DNA of 64,000 nucleotides from Sabulibacter ruber. Lineage in GTDB: Bacteria; Bacteroidota; Bacteroidia; Cytophagales; Hymenobacteraceae. The notes below the pieces were generated by a model, which saw nothing but the letters and a program-made list of their open reading frames with translations, did no database searches and had not been told where the DNA came from. A program made the translations under genes and the position numbers. Below, piece by piece: positions 48,594 through 56,627 of the stretch (position 1 is its first letter; every line of letters starts with the position of its first letter). The stretch spans positions 62,001 through 126,000 of the forward strand of contig NZ_JAFFID010000005.1 in the NCBI RefSeq assembly GCF_017355955.1. Reading direction: 5' to 3'.

Positions 48594-48624
48594 AAAGCTG
48601 TTTTGCCTAAAAGAGGCCAAAAAC
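48589..48624. repeat. Palindromic element fused to a terminator
   Basis: GTTTTAAAGCTGTTTTGCC then TAAAAGAGGCCAAAAAC; its left arm overlaps the terminator's right arm. Confidence 0.65.
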
Positions 48625-48668
48625 ATTCCTGAAAAGATTTGCGTTGCAGAACCAATAAACCCCATCGC

Positions 48669-49061
48669 ATGGAATTCAGGAAGATTAAGGAAACGTGCCT
48701 CTACGTGCAGGATTTAGACCGCACCACCGCCTTCTACACCCAGGTGCTGGGGCTTCCCGTGATTGGGCAGGTGGCCGGCCGGCACGTGTTCTTCAGGGCA
48801 GGTACCTCGGTGCTGTTATGCTTCAACTCCCAAGTGACCCGTGAGATTAAAAACCTCCCGCCCCATTACGGAGAGGGACACTTGCATCTTGCTTTTGAGT
48901 GCGAACCAGAGGAGTACCAACCCTGGAAAGACAAACTTACCCAAGCCGGAATTTCCATTGAGCACGAGCAATCCTGGCCGCACGAGCGCAAATCCTTTTA
49001 CTTCCGGGATCCCGACCAGCACCTGTTGGAGATTGTGGTGCCCGGCATCTGGGGCGATTAA
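48669..49061 (+). CDS. VOC-family (glyoxalase-like) protein
   Basis: A 130-residue protein with the paired beta-alpha-beta-beta-beta fold: KIKETCLYVQDLDRTTAFYT, VLGLPVIGQVAGRHVFFRAG, LHLAFECEPEEYQPW and KSFYFRDPDQHLLEIVVPG. A divalent metal site is suggested by His and Glu residues (H72-type HLHLAFE, LLEIV). Function is unknown; FosA/FosB-like or dioxygenase-like. The ATG at 48669 fits the family; the frame is open upstream to 48639. Confidence 0.85.
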   Translation: MEFRKIKETCLYVQDLDRTTAFYTQVLGLPVIGQVAGRHVFFRAGTSVLLCFNSQVTREIKNLPPHYGEGHLHLAFECEPEEYQPWKDKLTQAGISIEHEQSWPHERKSFYFRDPDQHLLEIVVPGIWGD

Positions 49062-49070
49062 CCCACTCTC

Positions 49071-49106
49071 ATTTTAAGGCTATTTTCTTGAGAACGGGCC
49101 CGAAAC
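49071..49106. repeat. Palindromic element
   Basis: ATTTTAAGGCTATTTTCTTG then AGAACGGGCCCGAAAC, between the converging VOC and hydrolase genes. Confidence 0.7.
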
Positions 49107-49108
49107 AG

Positions 49109-49759
49109 CTACAAATTTTTCTTGATTTGCTGTAGAACCTCGGGGTTGATCTCGTGCTTGCCCTCAAAGGTGATGATCTCGGGTTCCAGTCCTGCGGCCC
49201 GCACGCGGGTTAACTGCTCCTGCACTTTTTCATCGGCCACGAAAGGATCTTGGAGGCCATACACGTAGGAGAGTTTGGTGTGGGCCAGTGCTTGCCGGGC
49301 CGAGGCCATTTCCATATCCTCGGGGAACATGCCGGCCCAGAGCACCAGCCTGGTAACCGGCCATTGGGCTTGCGCCAGCCAGCGGCACACAGTGGCCCCG
49401 CCTTGCGAAAAGCCCAGCACGTGCAGTGTTGCGTTGGGAGCCTCCTGCAGCGCCGTTTCCCGCACCAGATTCAGATAAGAGACGTAATCCGAGATCTCGT
49501 GCAGGCGCTCCTCCTTCGTCATCCAGGTGGCACCTACTCGGCCTGAGACGCCTTCCAGGTAAAATCTGGAGTTCGCCTCCGGGGCCAGCACGGCGGTGTG
49601 TTCATCCACCAGTCCTTCAAAGTGCCGGATGAAATAACGCGCTAACTGGCCGTAGCCGTGGCAGACTATCCAGAGGTGTTGGGTTTCGGCGGAAAGCGTT
49701 CCGGCCTGGTACAGATGCGCGGTGCGGGGTACTTGCAGCGTTCGGTGTTGAGCAGCCAC
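49109..49759 (-). CDS. Alpha/beta-hydrolase (carboxylesterase-like)
   Basis: A 216-residue esterase-type protein with nucleophile motif VLGFSQGGATVCRWLAQ (S in GFSQG), acid residue in YGLQDPFVADEK, and histidine in ITFEGKHEINPEVL, as in the phospholipase/carboxylesterase group. The start is taken as GTG at 49759, one base after the cdd stop; a GTG at 49801 would overlap cdd by 41 bp. It follows cdd and is presumably co-transcribed. Confidence 0.8.
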   Translation of the reverse strand: MAAQHRTLQVPRTAHLYQAGTLSAETQHLWIVCHGYGQLARYFIRHFEGLVDEHTAVLAPEANSRFYLEGVSGRVGATWMTKEERLHEISDYVSYLNLVRETALQEAPNATLHVLGFSQGGATVCRWLAQAQWPVTRLVLWAGMFPEDMEMASARQALAHTKLSYVYGLQDPFVADEKVQEQLTRVRAAGLEPEIITFEGKHEINPEVLQQIKKNL

Positions 49760-49760
49760 T

Positions 49761-50246
49761 TTACAGGTTTTCTTTGGTGAAAGTAAACGGCAGCAGGTCA
49801 CCGGCTGATTGGAACCGAACTACCTTGCCGTCATGGGACTGCATCAATAGTTTAAAGGGCGAGTTCTGCCGATGTTCGTACTCCGCCATTACTTGGCGGC
49901 AGGAACCACACGGACAAGCAGGCACAAAATAATCTTCATGCCGACGCCTGGCCGTCACCGCCAGGATTTCTATCTTCTGTTTGGGATAATTGGAGCCTAC
50001 GCCAAACAGCAGCGTCCTTTCGGCGCAAAGCCCCGAGGGGTACGCAGCGTTTTCCTGGTTGGTGCCCTGGTGGGTACTTCCGTCTGAAAGGAGCAGGGCC
50101 GCGCCTACCAGAAAGTTGGAGTAGGGGGCGTAGGCGTTATCGGTGGCTTGCTGGGCAAGTTGCAGGATGTGGCGTTCCTGCGGAGTTAATTCTTCGGGGG
50201 AAGACACTACCTCATAGGTAATGGTAAGCTGTACTTGTTCTATCAT
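49761..50246 (-). CDS. cdd: Cytidine deaminase
   Basis: A 161-residue zinc enzyme deaminating cytidine and deoxycytidine. Motifs are AYAPYSNFLVGAALLL, GTNQENAAYPSGLCAERTLL (C-A-E) and PACPCGSCRQVMAEYE (zinc PCxxC). The ATG at 50246 (MIEQVQLTITYEV) is chosen; the frame is open far upstream but a promoter lies between. It heads a two-gene unit with the hydrolase. Confidence 0.94.
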   Translation of the reverse strand: MIEQVQLTITYEVVSSPEELTPQERHILQLAQQATDNAYAPYSNFLVGAALLLSDGSTHQGTNQENAAYPSGLCAERTLLFGVGSNYPKQKIEILAVTARRRHEDYFVPACPCGSCRQVMAEYEHRQNSPFKLLMQSHDGKVVRFQSAGDLLPFTFTKENL

Positions 50247-50280
50247 AAGGTGCGGTTTCCGCACGGTATCGTACGGGAGC

Positions 50281-50311
50281 CAAAGATAATAAGTGGCTTG
50301 GAAAATGCAAC
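50281..50311 (-). promoter_or_regulatory. cdd promoter
   Basis: Minus strand: GTTG (50308-50311), 19-bp spacer, exact -7 box TATCTTTG (50281-50288). The start site lies about 35 nt before the cdd ATG. Confidence 0.55.
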
Positions 50312-50369
50312 CAGGGTTGTCTGGCCCGCAAAAAATGCCCATTTTAGGACGCAAACCCTTTCCCGCACT

Positions 50370-51701
50370 ATGAAACGAATCCTGCTCCTGGGCGCTGGCC
50401 GCTCTGCCTCGGTCCTCATTGACTACCTGCTTTCCAATGCGTCGCAGCACAACTGGCAAATCGCCATTGGCGATGTTTCAGTGCATCACCTGGAAACCAA
50501 GCTGCGGCCGTACCCACAGACCAGGGCTTTCGCGTTTGATGTGCAGAACCAGGACCAGCGGATTGAGGAGATCGCCCAGGTGGAGGTGGTCATCTCTATG
50601 TTGCCCGCCTTGTTTCATCCTCTGGTGGCCGAGACGTGCCTGGCGCTGGGCAAACACCTGATCACGGCGTCGTATGTGCCGCCTCAAATCAAAGCGATGG
50701 AACCCGAGGTGAAAGCCAAAGGGCTCACTTTCCTGATGGAGTGCGGCCTGGACCCGGGCATCGACCACATGTCGGCCATGAAGATCATCCACCACATCAA
50801 GGGGCAGGGCGGCACGGTTACCTCGTTCAAATCGTTCACCGGCGGGTTGATGGCCCCGGAATCGGACACCAATCCCTGGCACTACAAGTTCACGTGGAAC
50901 CCGCGCAACGTGATTCTGGCCGGGCAGGGCACCGCCCGCTACATGGAGAACGGCGCCTACAAGTACATCCCGTACCAACAGTTGTTCCGCCGCACCCAGA
51001 CGTTTCAGGTAGACGGGTTCGGGGCGTTTGACGGCTACGCCAACCGCGATTCCCTCAGCTACCGCGATCCCTACGGTTTGCACAAGATCCCAACCATGCT
51101 ACGGGGAACGTTGCGCCGGCCCGGCTACTGCCAGGCGTGGCAGGTGTTGGTGCAACTGGGCCTTACGGATGACTCTTATCCGCTGGAAGACTCGGTGAAC
51201 ATGACCTACCGGCAACTGGTGGAGAGTTTCCTGCCCGTTTCGGCTGATTCCCTCTCCTTAAGAGAACGCGTGGCGCATTACGTGGGCCTCGCCCCAGATG
51301 CTCAGGAATTGCAACTGGTGGAATGGACCGGTTTGTTTGACGAGGTACCGATAGGGGTGGAGAATGCCACACCGGCCCAGGCCCTGGAGAAACTGCTGGT
51401 ACAACGCTGGAATCTTAGCCCCGGCGACAAGGACATGATTGTGATGCTGCACCAGTTTGAGTACGAACTGAACGGCGAACAAAAGAAACTGACTTCCTCG
51501 CTGGTGGTATTGGGCGATGACGAGGTGCAGACCGCCATGGCCAAAACCGTGGGCCTGCCCGTAGGCATCGCTACCAAACTGCTGCTGGAAGGGAAACTGA
51601 CCTCCACGGGCGTAGTAGTGCCCCTGCAAGCGGACCTCTACGAACCCATTCTGACGGAACTGGAACAGCACGGCGTCACCTTCACCGAAAAGGAAGAATA
51701 G
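50370..51701 (+). CDS. Saccharopine dehydrogenase family protein
   Basis: A 443-residue NAD(P)-binding protein: MKRILLLGAGRSASVLIDYL (Rossmann), SMLPALFHPLVAETCLALGK, TFLMECGLDPGIDHMSAMK, KIIHHIKGQGGTVTSFKSFT, SETGGL-type SFTGGLMAPESD, and a saccharopine dehydrogenase C-terminal domain ending VVPLQADLYEPILTELEQHG. It fits the Lys9-like group (saccharopine reductase, glutamate-forming). Whether it acts in lysine breakdown is unproven, since the partner lysine-ketoglutarate reductase is absent. The ATG at 50370 was chosen by alignment; it is divergent from cdd. Confidence 0.85.
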   Translation: MKRILLLGAGRSASVLIDYLLSNASQHNWQIAIGDVSVHHLETKLRPYPQTRAFAFDVQNQDQRIEEIAQVEVVISMLPALFHPLVAETCLALGKHLITASYVPPQIKAMEPEVKAKGLTFLMECGLDPGIDHMSAMKIIHHIKGQGGTVTSFKSFTGGLMAPESDTNPWHYKFTWNPRNVILAGQGTARYMENGAYKYIPYQQLFRRTQTFQVDGFGAFDGYANRDSLSYRDPYGLHKIPTMLRGTLRRPGYCQAWQVLVQLGLTDDSYPLEDSVNMTYRQLVESFLPVSADSLSLRERVAHYVGLAPDAQELQLVEWTGLFDEVPIGVENATPAQALEKLLVQRWNLSPGDKDMIVMLHQFEYELNGEQKKLTSSLVVLGDDEVQTAMAKTVGLPVGIATKLLLEGKLTSTGVVVPLQADLYEPILTELEQHGVTFTEKEE

Positions 51702-51708
51702 GATAAAC

Positions 51709-51745
51709 CATTTCGGGGCTGATTTCTGCAAACGAGGCCCAAAAT
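51709..51745. repeat. Palindromic element
   Basis: CATTTCGGGGCTGATTTCTG then CAAACGAGGCCCAAAATG, between the converging saccharopine-dehydrogenase-like and trmN6 genes. Confidence 0.7.
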
Positions 51746-51750
51746 GAGGA

Positions 51751-52464
51751 TCAGAAAATAAGGTAATAGTCTTTAAGCAACTCCCGGAAAGCCTGGGTGT
51801 AGGTATGGTCTTTTTCTCTTACCGCCAGCGTGCTTTCACTCATCGTGCTTCGTAGCCGCGAATAGGTGTGAATGGTCCGCAGCAGCTTACCACCCGGTGT
51901 AGCCTCCAGCCAAAGGATATTGTTTGTGTAAAACCCGTTGGCGTGGGCTTCCTGCTCAAATACCCGGGCCTCGTGCGGCGGCAGCAGAATGTGCAGTTTC
52001 CCTTCAGATGAGAGAAATCGGGCCGAAAACGAGATCACCTCCGTGAAAGAAAGTGTCTCGGTGTGTTTGGCCTGGTTCTTCACCGCATCCGATGATTTCA
52101 GCGAGGCCTGGAAAAACGGGGGATTGCTGATGATAATATCGAACTGACCCGGGTTGATTTGGGCAAACTCCTGCAAGCTCATCGGGAACAGGCGCACCCG
52201 GTCTGCCCACGGACTGAGGCAGATGTTTTCCTGCGCCTGCGCCGCCGCGGCCGGGTCAATCTCTACCGCTTCAATATGGGCCTCCGGTGCCCGCTGCGCC
52301 ACCATCAAGCTCAGCAATCCGGTTCCAGCGCCGATGTCCAGAATGCGTTTGGCCCCGGCAACCTGGGCATAGGCCCCCAGTACGCAGGAATCGGTGCACA
52401 CTTTCATGGCGCAGCGGTCCTGCCTGATGAGAAACTGTTTGAACTGGAAGTAATCGTTGGCCAC
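51751..52464 (-). CDS. trmN6: tRNA1(Val) (adenine-37-N6)-methyltransferase TrmN6
   Basis: TrmN6/YfiC methylates A37 of tRNA-Val. The protein of 237 residues has FQFKQFLIRQDRCAMKVCTD, ILDIGAGTGLLSLMVAQRAP (motif I), HIEAVEIDPAAAAQAQENIC and the catalytic NPPFFQASLKSSD. The start is GTG at 52464 giving MANDYFQFKQF, because no ATG lies at the right distance. It is followed at its other side by rnhA across an octamer-rich spacer. Confidence 0.9.
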   Translation of the reverse strand: MANDYFQFKQFLIRQDRCAMKVCTDSCVLGAYAQVAGAKRILDIGAGTGLLSLMVAQRAPEAHIEAVEIDPAAAAQAQENICLSPWADRVRLFPMSLQEFAQINPGQFDIIISNPPFFQASLKSSDAVKNQAKHTETLSFTEVISFSARFLSSEGKLHILLPPHEARVFEQEAHANGFYTNNILWLEATPGGKLLRTIHTYSRLRSTMSESTLAVREKDHTYTQAFRELLKDYYLIF

Positions 52465-52468
52465 GGGT

Positions 52469-52508
52469 TAATGTGCTAATGAATTAATGTGCTGATGTGC
52501 TAATGGCT
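52469..52508. repeat. Octamer array TAATGTGC x5
   Basis: TAATGTGC, TAATGAAT, TAATGTGC, TGATGTGC, TAATGGCT in exact 8-bp phase, starting 4 bp from the trmN6 start codon. Inverted partner of 52614-52677. Confidence 0.75.
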
Positions 52509-52613
52509 GGATGGATGATAGAAAAGGTGCTGAGAAGCTTGGGGAATGCAACATAAGAATTAGTGCATCAATATAAGTTCATTGATTTGCTTGAACGTGC
52601 TTTCTTTAAGATA

Positions 52614-52677
52614 GCACATTATCTAATTAGCACATCAGCACATTATCTAATCAGCACATTAACCCATTAGAACATTA
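52614..52677. repeat. Octamer array GCACATTA x8
   Basis: Eight in-phase units: GCACATTA, TCTAATTA, GCACATCA, GCACATTA, TCTAATCA, GCACATTA, ACCCATTA, GAACATTA. The last unit includes the rnhA stop codon (52675-52677). It is the longest array in the window and reverse complement to 52469-52508. Confidence 0.8.
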
Positions 52678-53136
52678 CCCTGCTGTAGGGTTGGCTTCAA
52701 ATCCGGCGTCGGGGGGGAGGTTGGGTTGCAGGGCGGCGGCTACGGCTAGTCTGTCGCAGCGCTCGTTCTCGGGGTGGCCGGCGTGGCCGCGTACCCACAC
52801 AAATTTCACCTGGTGCTGGCGGTAGATTTTGAGAAAGCGTTGCCACAGATCGGGGTTGGCCTTGCCGGTGAAGCCCTTTTTCTCCCAGCCAAACACCCAT
52901 TTTTTCTCCACGGCATCTACCACGTATTTGGAGTCTGAGTAGATGGTCACGGGAATGCCGGGCCGGGTGATGGCCTCCAGACCTTTGATCACGGCCAGCA
53001 ACTCCATGCGGTTATTGGTAGTCTTGCGGAAACCTTCGCTTAGTTCTTTCACGTGCGGACCGTAGCGCAGAATCACGCCGTAGCCGCCAGGACCCGGGTT
53101 GCCTCTAGAGGCACCATCGGTAAAAATCTCAATCAA
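52675..53136 (-). CDS. rnhA: Ribonuclease HI
   Basis: RNase HI degrades RNA in RNA-DNA hybrids. The protein of 153 residues starts IEIFTDGASRGNPGPGGYGV (Asp, then Gly-rich loop), with E in NNRMELLAVIKGLEA, D in IYSDSKYVVDAVEKKW, and the C-terminal WVRGHAGHPENERCDRLAVA. No ATG precedes the conserved N terminus; the TTG at 53136 gives the family start and lies downstream of the -7 box TATTTTTG, whereas an earlier TTG at 53181 is upstream of it. The stop codon lies in an octamer array. Confidence 0.92.
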   Translation of the reverse strand: MIEIFTDGASRGNPGPGGYGVILRYGPHVKELSEGFRKTTNNRMELLAVIKGLEAITRPGIPVTIYSDSKYVVDAVEKKWVFGWEKKGFTGKANPDLWQRFLKIYRQHQVKFVWVRGHAGHPENERCDRLAVAAALQPNLPPDAGFEANPTAG

Positions 53137-53158
53137 AACGTGTTGGGTTAGTGTGCCG

Positions 53159-53166
53159 CAAAAATA
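53159..53166 (-). promoter_or_regulatory. -7 box of rnhA
   Basis: TATTTTTG on the minus strand, exact consensus; supports TTG 53136 as start. Confidence 0.4.
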
Positions 53167-53244
53167 CCCAATGCCCGGCAAGCGGCAGCCCTACAGGAAG
53201 AATATTTTCCAACAATACCGCAGATGTGTGTGAAGAACCTCACC

Positions 53245-53280
53245 CGTTTTGCGCCTGTTTTTCAGAAATAGAGCCTAAAT
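53245..53280. repeat. Palindromic element
   Basis: CGTTTTGCGCCTGTTTTTC then AGAAATAGAGCCTAAAT, in the spacer between rnhA and the regulatory-domain protein gene. Confidence 0.65.
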
Positions 53281-53284
53281 CCCA

Positions 53285-53316
53285 AAGCAAATTGAAGCAT
53301 CAAGCAAATTGAAGCA
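53285..53316. repeat. 15-bp direct repeat AAGCAAATTGAAGCA x2
   Basis: Exact copies at 53285-53299 and 53302-53316 with a 17-bp period. Directly followed by an octamer array. Confidence 0.7.
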
Positions 53317-53329
53317 AGTTCTCACCTCC

Positions 53330-53361
53330 ATTCACTCAATCACTCATTCTCTCAATCATTC
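53330..53361. repeat. Octamer array ATTCACTC / AATCACTC x4
   Basis: ATTCACTC, AATCACTC, ATTCTCTC, AATCATTC in exact 8-bp phase, ending at the stop of the neighbouring gene (53360). Same word family as 9373-9412. Confidence 0.75.
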
Positions 53362-54184
53362 ATTTCGCATAACTGATGGTGGCGTTGAAGCCCAGGCCCA
53401 CGATGGGGACTTTCTGCCAGTTGCTTTGGCTTGTGTGCCGGAAATAACAGTCTACGTTGAGGAAACCGCCGCTGAAGGTGAGGCCGCCTTTGCCCAGGTC
53501 GCGCACCAACTCAAGCGAAAGGAGCACATCAGACTCCAGGTAGATGTTGCGGTCGCGTAGGTCCAGGGAGACTCCGTCCCCGATGTCTTTTTTGGCCACC
53601 TGCAGGTAAATGGGTTCGCGCAGGATGTTTTCAGCGGGGCCGTCCTTGGTCATCCGGTAGACGTTGATGCGCAGGAAAAGGGTATCGTATTGGTTATGGG
53701 CCACGTTGAAGGTGACTTTCTCCAGAAAAGAAGGCTTCTTGATGTTCAGCGCGATGCCCACCTCGTGCCCCAGGTTGTTGGTTTTAAAACCCGCCATAAT
53801 GGATTTGGAGGTGGTGGTATTGCCTACCACTTTGGTCACGAACTTCTGCGGACGCACCACTACTTCGCCCAAGGCTACAGCCTGTTCCTCCAAAGAGATG
53901 GTGGCGTTAGGGCCGGTGAACTGCTGTTTAAAGTCCTTGACTTTCCATTTGCGGGTGGCGTAGCCAATGGCCGAGATCTGCAGGGTTTCCTCGTCTAAAG
54001 TTGCCGGAAGCTGAATAAAAAAGGCTCCGTTGGCCGCGGAAACGGTGCCCACGTCTTTGCCCACCACGCCAATGTTCACGTACGGCAGTGGTTTGGCGTG
54101 TGCATCGGTGATGCGGCCTCTCAGGTGTTGGGCCTGGGCCAGAAATGAAAGAAGAATGAGCAAAAGCGTGAGGCAGCGGGTCAT
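53360..54184 (-). CDS. Carboxypeptidase-regulatory-like domain protein
   Basis: A 274-residue secreted protein: signal peptide MTRCLTLLLILLSFLAQAQ, then a carboxypeptidase D regulatory-like beta-sandwich (LRGRITDAHAKPLPYVNIGV, GTVSAANGAFFIQLP, LQISAIGYATRKW), followed by an uncharacterised beta-rich half with LRINVYRMTKDGPAENILRE and YLESDVLLSLELVRDLG. Such architecture is common in Bacteroidota surface and TonB-related proteins, but no TonB receptor barrel is present. The ATG at 54184 is chosen for the signal peptide; the frame is open to 54220. Confidence 0.78.
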   Translation of the reverse strand: MTRCLTLLLILLSFLAQAQHLRGRITDAHAKPLPYVNIGVVGKDVGTVSAANGAFFIQLPATLDEETLQISAIGYATRKWKVKDFKQQFTGPNATISLEEQAVALGEVVVRPQKFVTKVVGNTTTSKSIMAGFKTNNLGHEVGIALNIKKPSFLEKVTFNVAHNQYDTLFLRINVYRMTKDGPAENILREPIYLQVAKKDIGDGVSLDLRDRNIYLESDVLLSLELVRDLGKGGLTFSGGFLNVDCYFRHTSQSNWQKVPIVGLGFNATISYAK

Positions 54185-54237
54185 AGAGTTGGGTTTGCCA
54201 GGTAGATGCTGAAATCCCAATCTTGGTTGCCTGCTTC

Positions 54238-54277
54238 CCGTTTTTCTGCTCTTTTCCTGAAATCGGCCTGAAAACGG
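54238..54277. repeat. Palindromic element abutting the MarC stop codon
   Basis: CCCGTTTTTCTGCTCTTTTC then CTGAAATCGGCCTGAAAACG, ending at the base before the stop codon of the MarC gene. Confidence 0.65.
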
Positions 54278-54850
54278 TTAGATGGAAACGTGCGTCTTGA
54301 ACAGCTTAATGGCAATGGCCAGCAGAATCACGCCGAAGACCTTGCGCAGCACCTCGGTGCCGTTCTGGCCCAGTTTGCGCTCCAGCCAGTTAGAACTCTT
54401 GAGCACGATGTACACAAACAGCAGATTCAGGAGAATGCCCACAATCACGTTAGGCAGCGCATACGCCGCCCGCAGCGAAAGCAGCGTGGTCATGGTACCG
54501 GCCCCCACAATCATGGGGAAGGCCAACGGCACAATAGAACCGGTTTTGGTGTCTGGGTTGGAGTGGAACAGGTGAATGCCCAGCACCATCTCCATCCCAA
54601 TCAGAAAGATGATGATGGCCCCCGCCAGCGCGAACGACTGAAAATCTATGCCGAAAAGTTTCAGGATGGCATCTCCCAGGAACAGGAACGCGATCATAAG
54701 AACCCCGGCCACCAGGGTAGCTTTCTCAGATTGAATGATGCCCTCGCGCCGGCGCAGTTCAATAATAATGGGAATAGAACCCAGGATGTCAATGATGGCG
54801 AACAGAATCAGGCTGACCGATGCAATCTCTTTAAAGCTGAATTGGAGCAT
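54278..54850 (-). CDS. MarC-family membrane protein
   Basis: A 190-residue inner-membrane protein with about six TM segments: LILFAIIDILGSIPIIIEL, LVAGVLMIAFLFLGDAIL, FLIGMEMVLGIHLF, PLAFPMIVGAGTMTTLLSLR. MarC was once linked to multiple-antibiotic resistance but its role is unknown; related YhgN/SnatA members may carry amino acids. The ATG at 54850 (MLQFSFKEIAS) is used; an in-frame TTG lies at 54868. The aminotransferase gene follows on the same strand upstream. Confidence 0.88.
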   Translation of the reverse strand: MLQFSFKEIASVSLILFAIIDILGSIPIIIELRRREGIIQSEKATLVAGVLMIAFLFLGDAILKLFGIDFQSFALAGAIIIFLIGMEMVLGIHLFHSNPDTKTGSIVPLAFPMIVGAGTMTTLLSLRAAYALPNVIVGILLNLLFVYIVLKSSNWLERKLGQNGTEVLRKVFGVILLAIAIKLFKTHVSI

Positions 54851-54895
54851 AGTGGAATCTGGAAACAACGGTAGTGAGCTGTTTCCGGCACGAAA

Positions 54896-55957
54896 TTAAT
54901 GATAATGGGTAGAAATGAAATTACGCAGCACGTCATATTCGGCGTCTACAATGGCCGGGAAGTTAGCCACCCTGAAAGTGCTTTTGGCCCATTGCCCGTA
55001 GCCGTTGCCCAGGGTTATGTTCTGCGCAGCCGCGTTCCGCTTTATTTCCTGGATCCACTTATCGGTGCCCCGTACGGCAATGACGGTGTGAGCCCGTACC
55101 TCGGGGTTCTCCACCAGCAGCTGCATCTCAGTGAGTTCCTCAAAGAACGCGTACAATTCCTGCGCCCGTTGCACCAACAGTTGGTCTACGTTCTTAATGA
55201 ACGGCTTATTCTCCAGCGTGCGGCGCATGAGGTACAGATTCAGTACGTTAGGCGTGTGCCCGGTCTGGTAATTGAGCATTTTCTCGTGCAGAAACAGCAG
55301 GCTGTTGTAGTGGTTGCGTTCATTCAGCACCTTGGCGCGGTGAATGGTACGCGGCGAGCACACCAGTACGCCCATGCCGGCCGGCAACCCGAAGCATTTC
55401 TGCACCGAGGCAAACCAGATATCGGCACGGATGAACTTTAAGTTGATGCCCGCCATGCTGGAAGTGGCGTCTACGGCCAGCAACGGATCTTTGAACTGGT
55501 TCTGCAGCTTAAGCAGGGTATTCATGTTCACCTGCGTACCGTTGGAGGTCTCGGTCTGGGTCACGCAGATCACATCGGTATCGTCTTCTACCGGAATGTT
55601 GGGCACGTCCAGCACATCGTCCACGCCAAATTGCTGTCCGTAGCAATCGGGCCGAAGGCGTTTGGCATATTGGCACCATTTCTCCCCAAAAGCCCCGTTG
55701 TACAAATGAAGGCTTTTGGTGGGGGTGAGGCTTTGGGCAATGATCTCCCAGCACTCCGTGGCCGAGGAGGTGAAGTATATAAAATAGTCCTGCGGAATAT
55801 TCAGTTTGGTACGTAGCAGCCCTACCAGGTCGCGCATCATCTGTACAAAGCGATCGCCGCGGTGCGGAATACTGAGCATGCCTTCGTCATAAGCCATGGT
55901 CATGTATTCACGAACCTCGGGGTAAACTTTGGACGGACCCGGATAAAAGTTTAGCAT
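54896..55957 (-). CDS. Class V aminotransferase (phosphoserine/alanine-glyoxylate type)
   Basis: A 353-residue PLP-dependent aminotransferase beginning MLNFYPGPSKVYPEVREYMT, with IYFTSSATECWEIIAQSLT, LLAVDATSSMAGI and the PLP lysine in WFASVQKCFGLPAGMGVLV. The class V group includes SerC (3-phosphoserine aminotransferase) and AGAT; the N-terminal FxPGPS motif and GxSxxxME-like features leave the substrate open. A serine-pathway role is possible but no serA or serB lies here. The ATG at 55957 is chosen; the frame extends to 56002. Confidence 0.85.
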   Translation of the reverse strand: MLNFYPGPSKVYPEVREYMTMAYDEGMLSIPHRGDRFVQMMRDLVGLLRTKLNIPQDYFIYFTSSATECWEIIAQSLTPTKSLHLYNGAFGEKWCQYAKRLRPDCYGQQFGVDDVLDVPNIPVEDDTDVICVTQTETSNGTQVNMNTLLKLQNQFKDPLLAVDATSSMAGINLKFIRADIWFASVQKCFGLPAGMGVLVCSPRTIHRAKVLNERNHYNSLLFLHEKMLNYQTGHTPNVLNLYLMRRTLENKPFIKNVDQLLVQRAQELYAFFEELTEMQLLVENPEVRAHTVIAVRGTDKWIQEIKRNAAAQNITLGNGYGQWAKSTFRVANFPAIVDAEYDVLRNFISTHYH

Positions 55958-56032
55958 GGGCAGGAAGGTGGTTGTAGTGGAACGTTGGTGAGAAAGCGGC
56001 ACAAGTGCCGGTCCATTTCAGCGGCCGCAGCA

Positions 56033-56069
56033 GTTTTAAGGCTGTTTTCTGAAATTTAGCCCCAAATTA
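56033..56069. repeat. Palindromic element
   Basis: GTTTTAAGGCTGTTTTCTG then AAATTTAGCCCCAAATTA, between the aminotransferase start and the aroQ stop. Confidence 0.65.
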
Positions 56070-56119
56070 GGAAAACCAGGGCCATCTGAAATGTCCTACA
56101 CGTTAAAAACGATGGCTGG

Positions 56120-56578
56120 TTACGCTTTGGTGTAACTAAATCCTACCTTATTGGGCTTTTGGCGCTCAAAGTACTGCAACGCAAGCCGATAACTTTCCAG
56201 GCCAAATCCGCTGATGCTGCCTTTGCACCGGCCCCCAATGTAGGTGACGTGGCGGGTGGCCTCGCGGGCAAACACGTTGGAGATGTGCACCTCAATCACG
56301 GGAGTTTCAATGGCGGCAATGGCATCGGCCAGGGCCAGGGAAGAATGGGTGTACGCGCCGGCGTTGAACACAATTCCCTGGTAATGGAAACCCACTTCGT
56401 GGAGTTTATCTATGAGCACGCCCTCTACGTTAGATTGGAAATACTCCAGCTCCATGTCTGGGAAAGCGGGAATCAGGTCCTTCTCCAGGTAGTCTTCAAA
56501 CGAACGGGAGCCATAGATAGACTTTTCGCGGCGGCCCAGCAGGTTCAGGTTGGGGCCATTGAGTATCAATATTTTCAT
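56120..56578 (-). CDS. aroQ: 3-dehydroquinate dehydratase, type II
   Basis: AroQ converts 3-dehydroquinate to 3-dehydroshikimate in the shikimate pathway. The 152-residue length and the N-terminal MKILILNGPNLNLLGRREKS are standard; the active-site tyrosine is in IYGSRSFEDYL, the catalytic histidine in IEVHISNVFAREATRHVTYI, and GSISGFGLESYRLALQYF closes the family pattern. The neighbour xerD, divergent with a 142-bp spacer, is the usual Bacteroidota arrangement. Confidence 0.94.
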   Translation of the reverse strand: MKILILNGPNLNLLGRREKSIYGSRSFEDYLEKDLIPAFPDMELEYFQSNVEGVLIDKLHEVGFHYQGIVFNAGAYTHSSLALADAIAAIETPVIEVHISNVFAREATRHVTYIGGRCKGSISGFGLESYRLALQYFERQKPNKVGFSYTKA

Positions 56579-56627
56579 AATGTTAAGAATAGAAGTCTCT
56601 TTAAAAAAAAGAGCAGAACAGCATGAC

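Noticed and set aside
50235..50369. Longer start of the saccharopine-dehydrogenase-like gene
   Set aside because: The extra 45 residues overlap the cdd promoter and start, and the Rossmann motif begins correctly at 50370.
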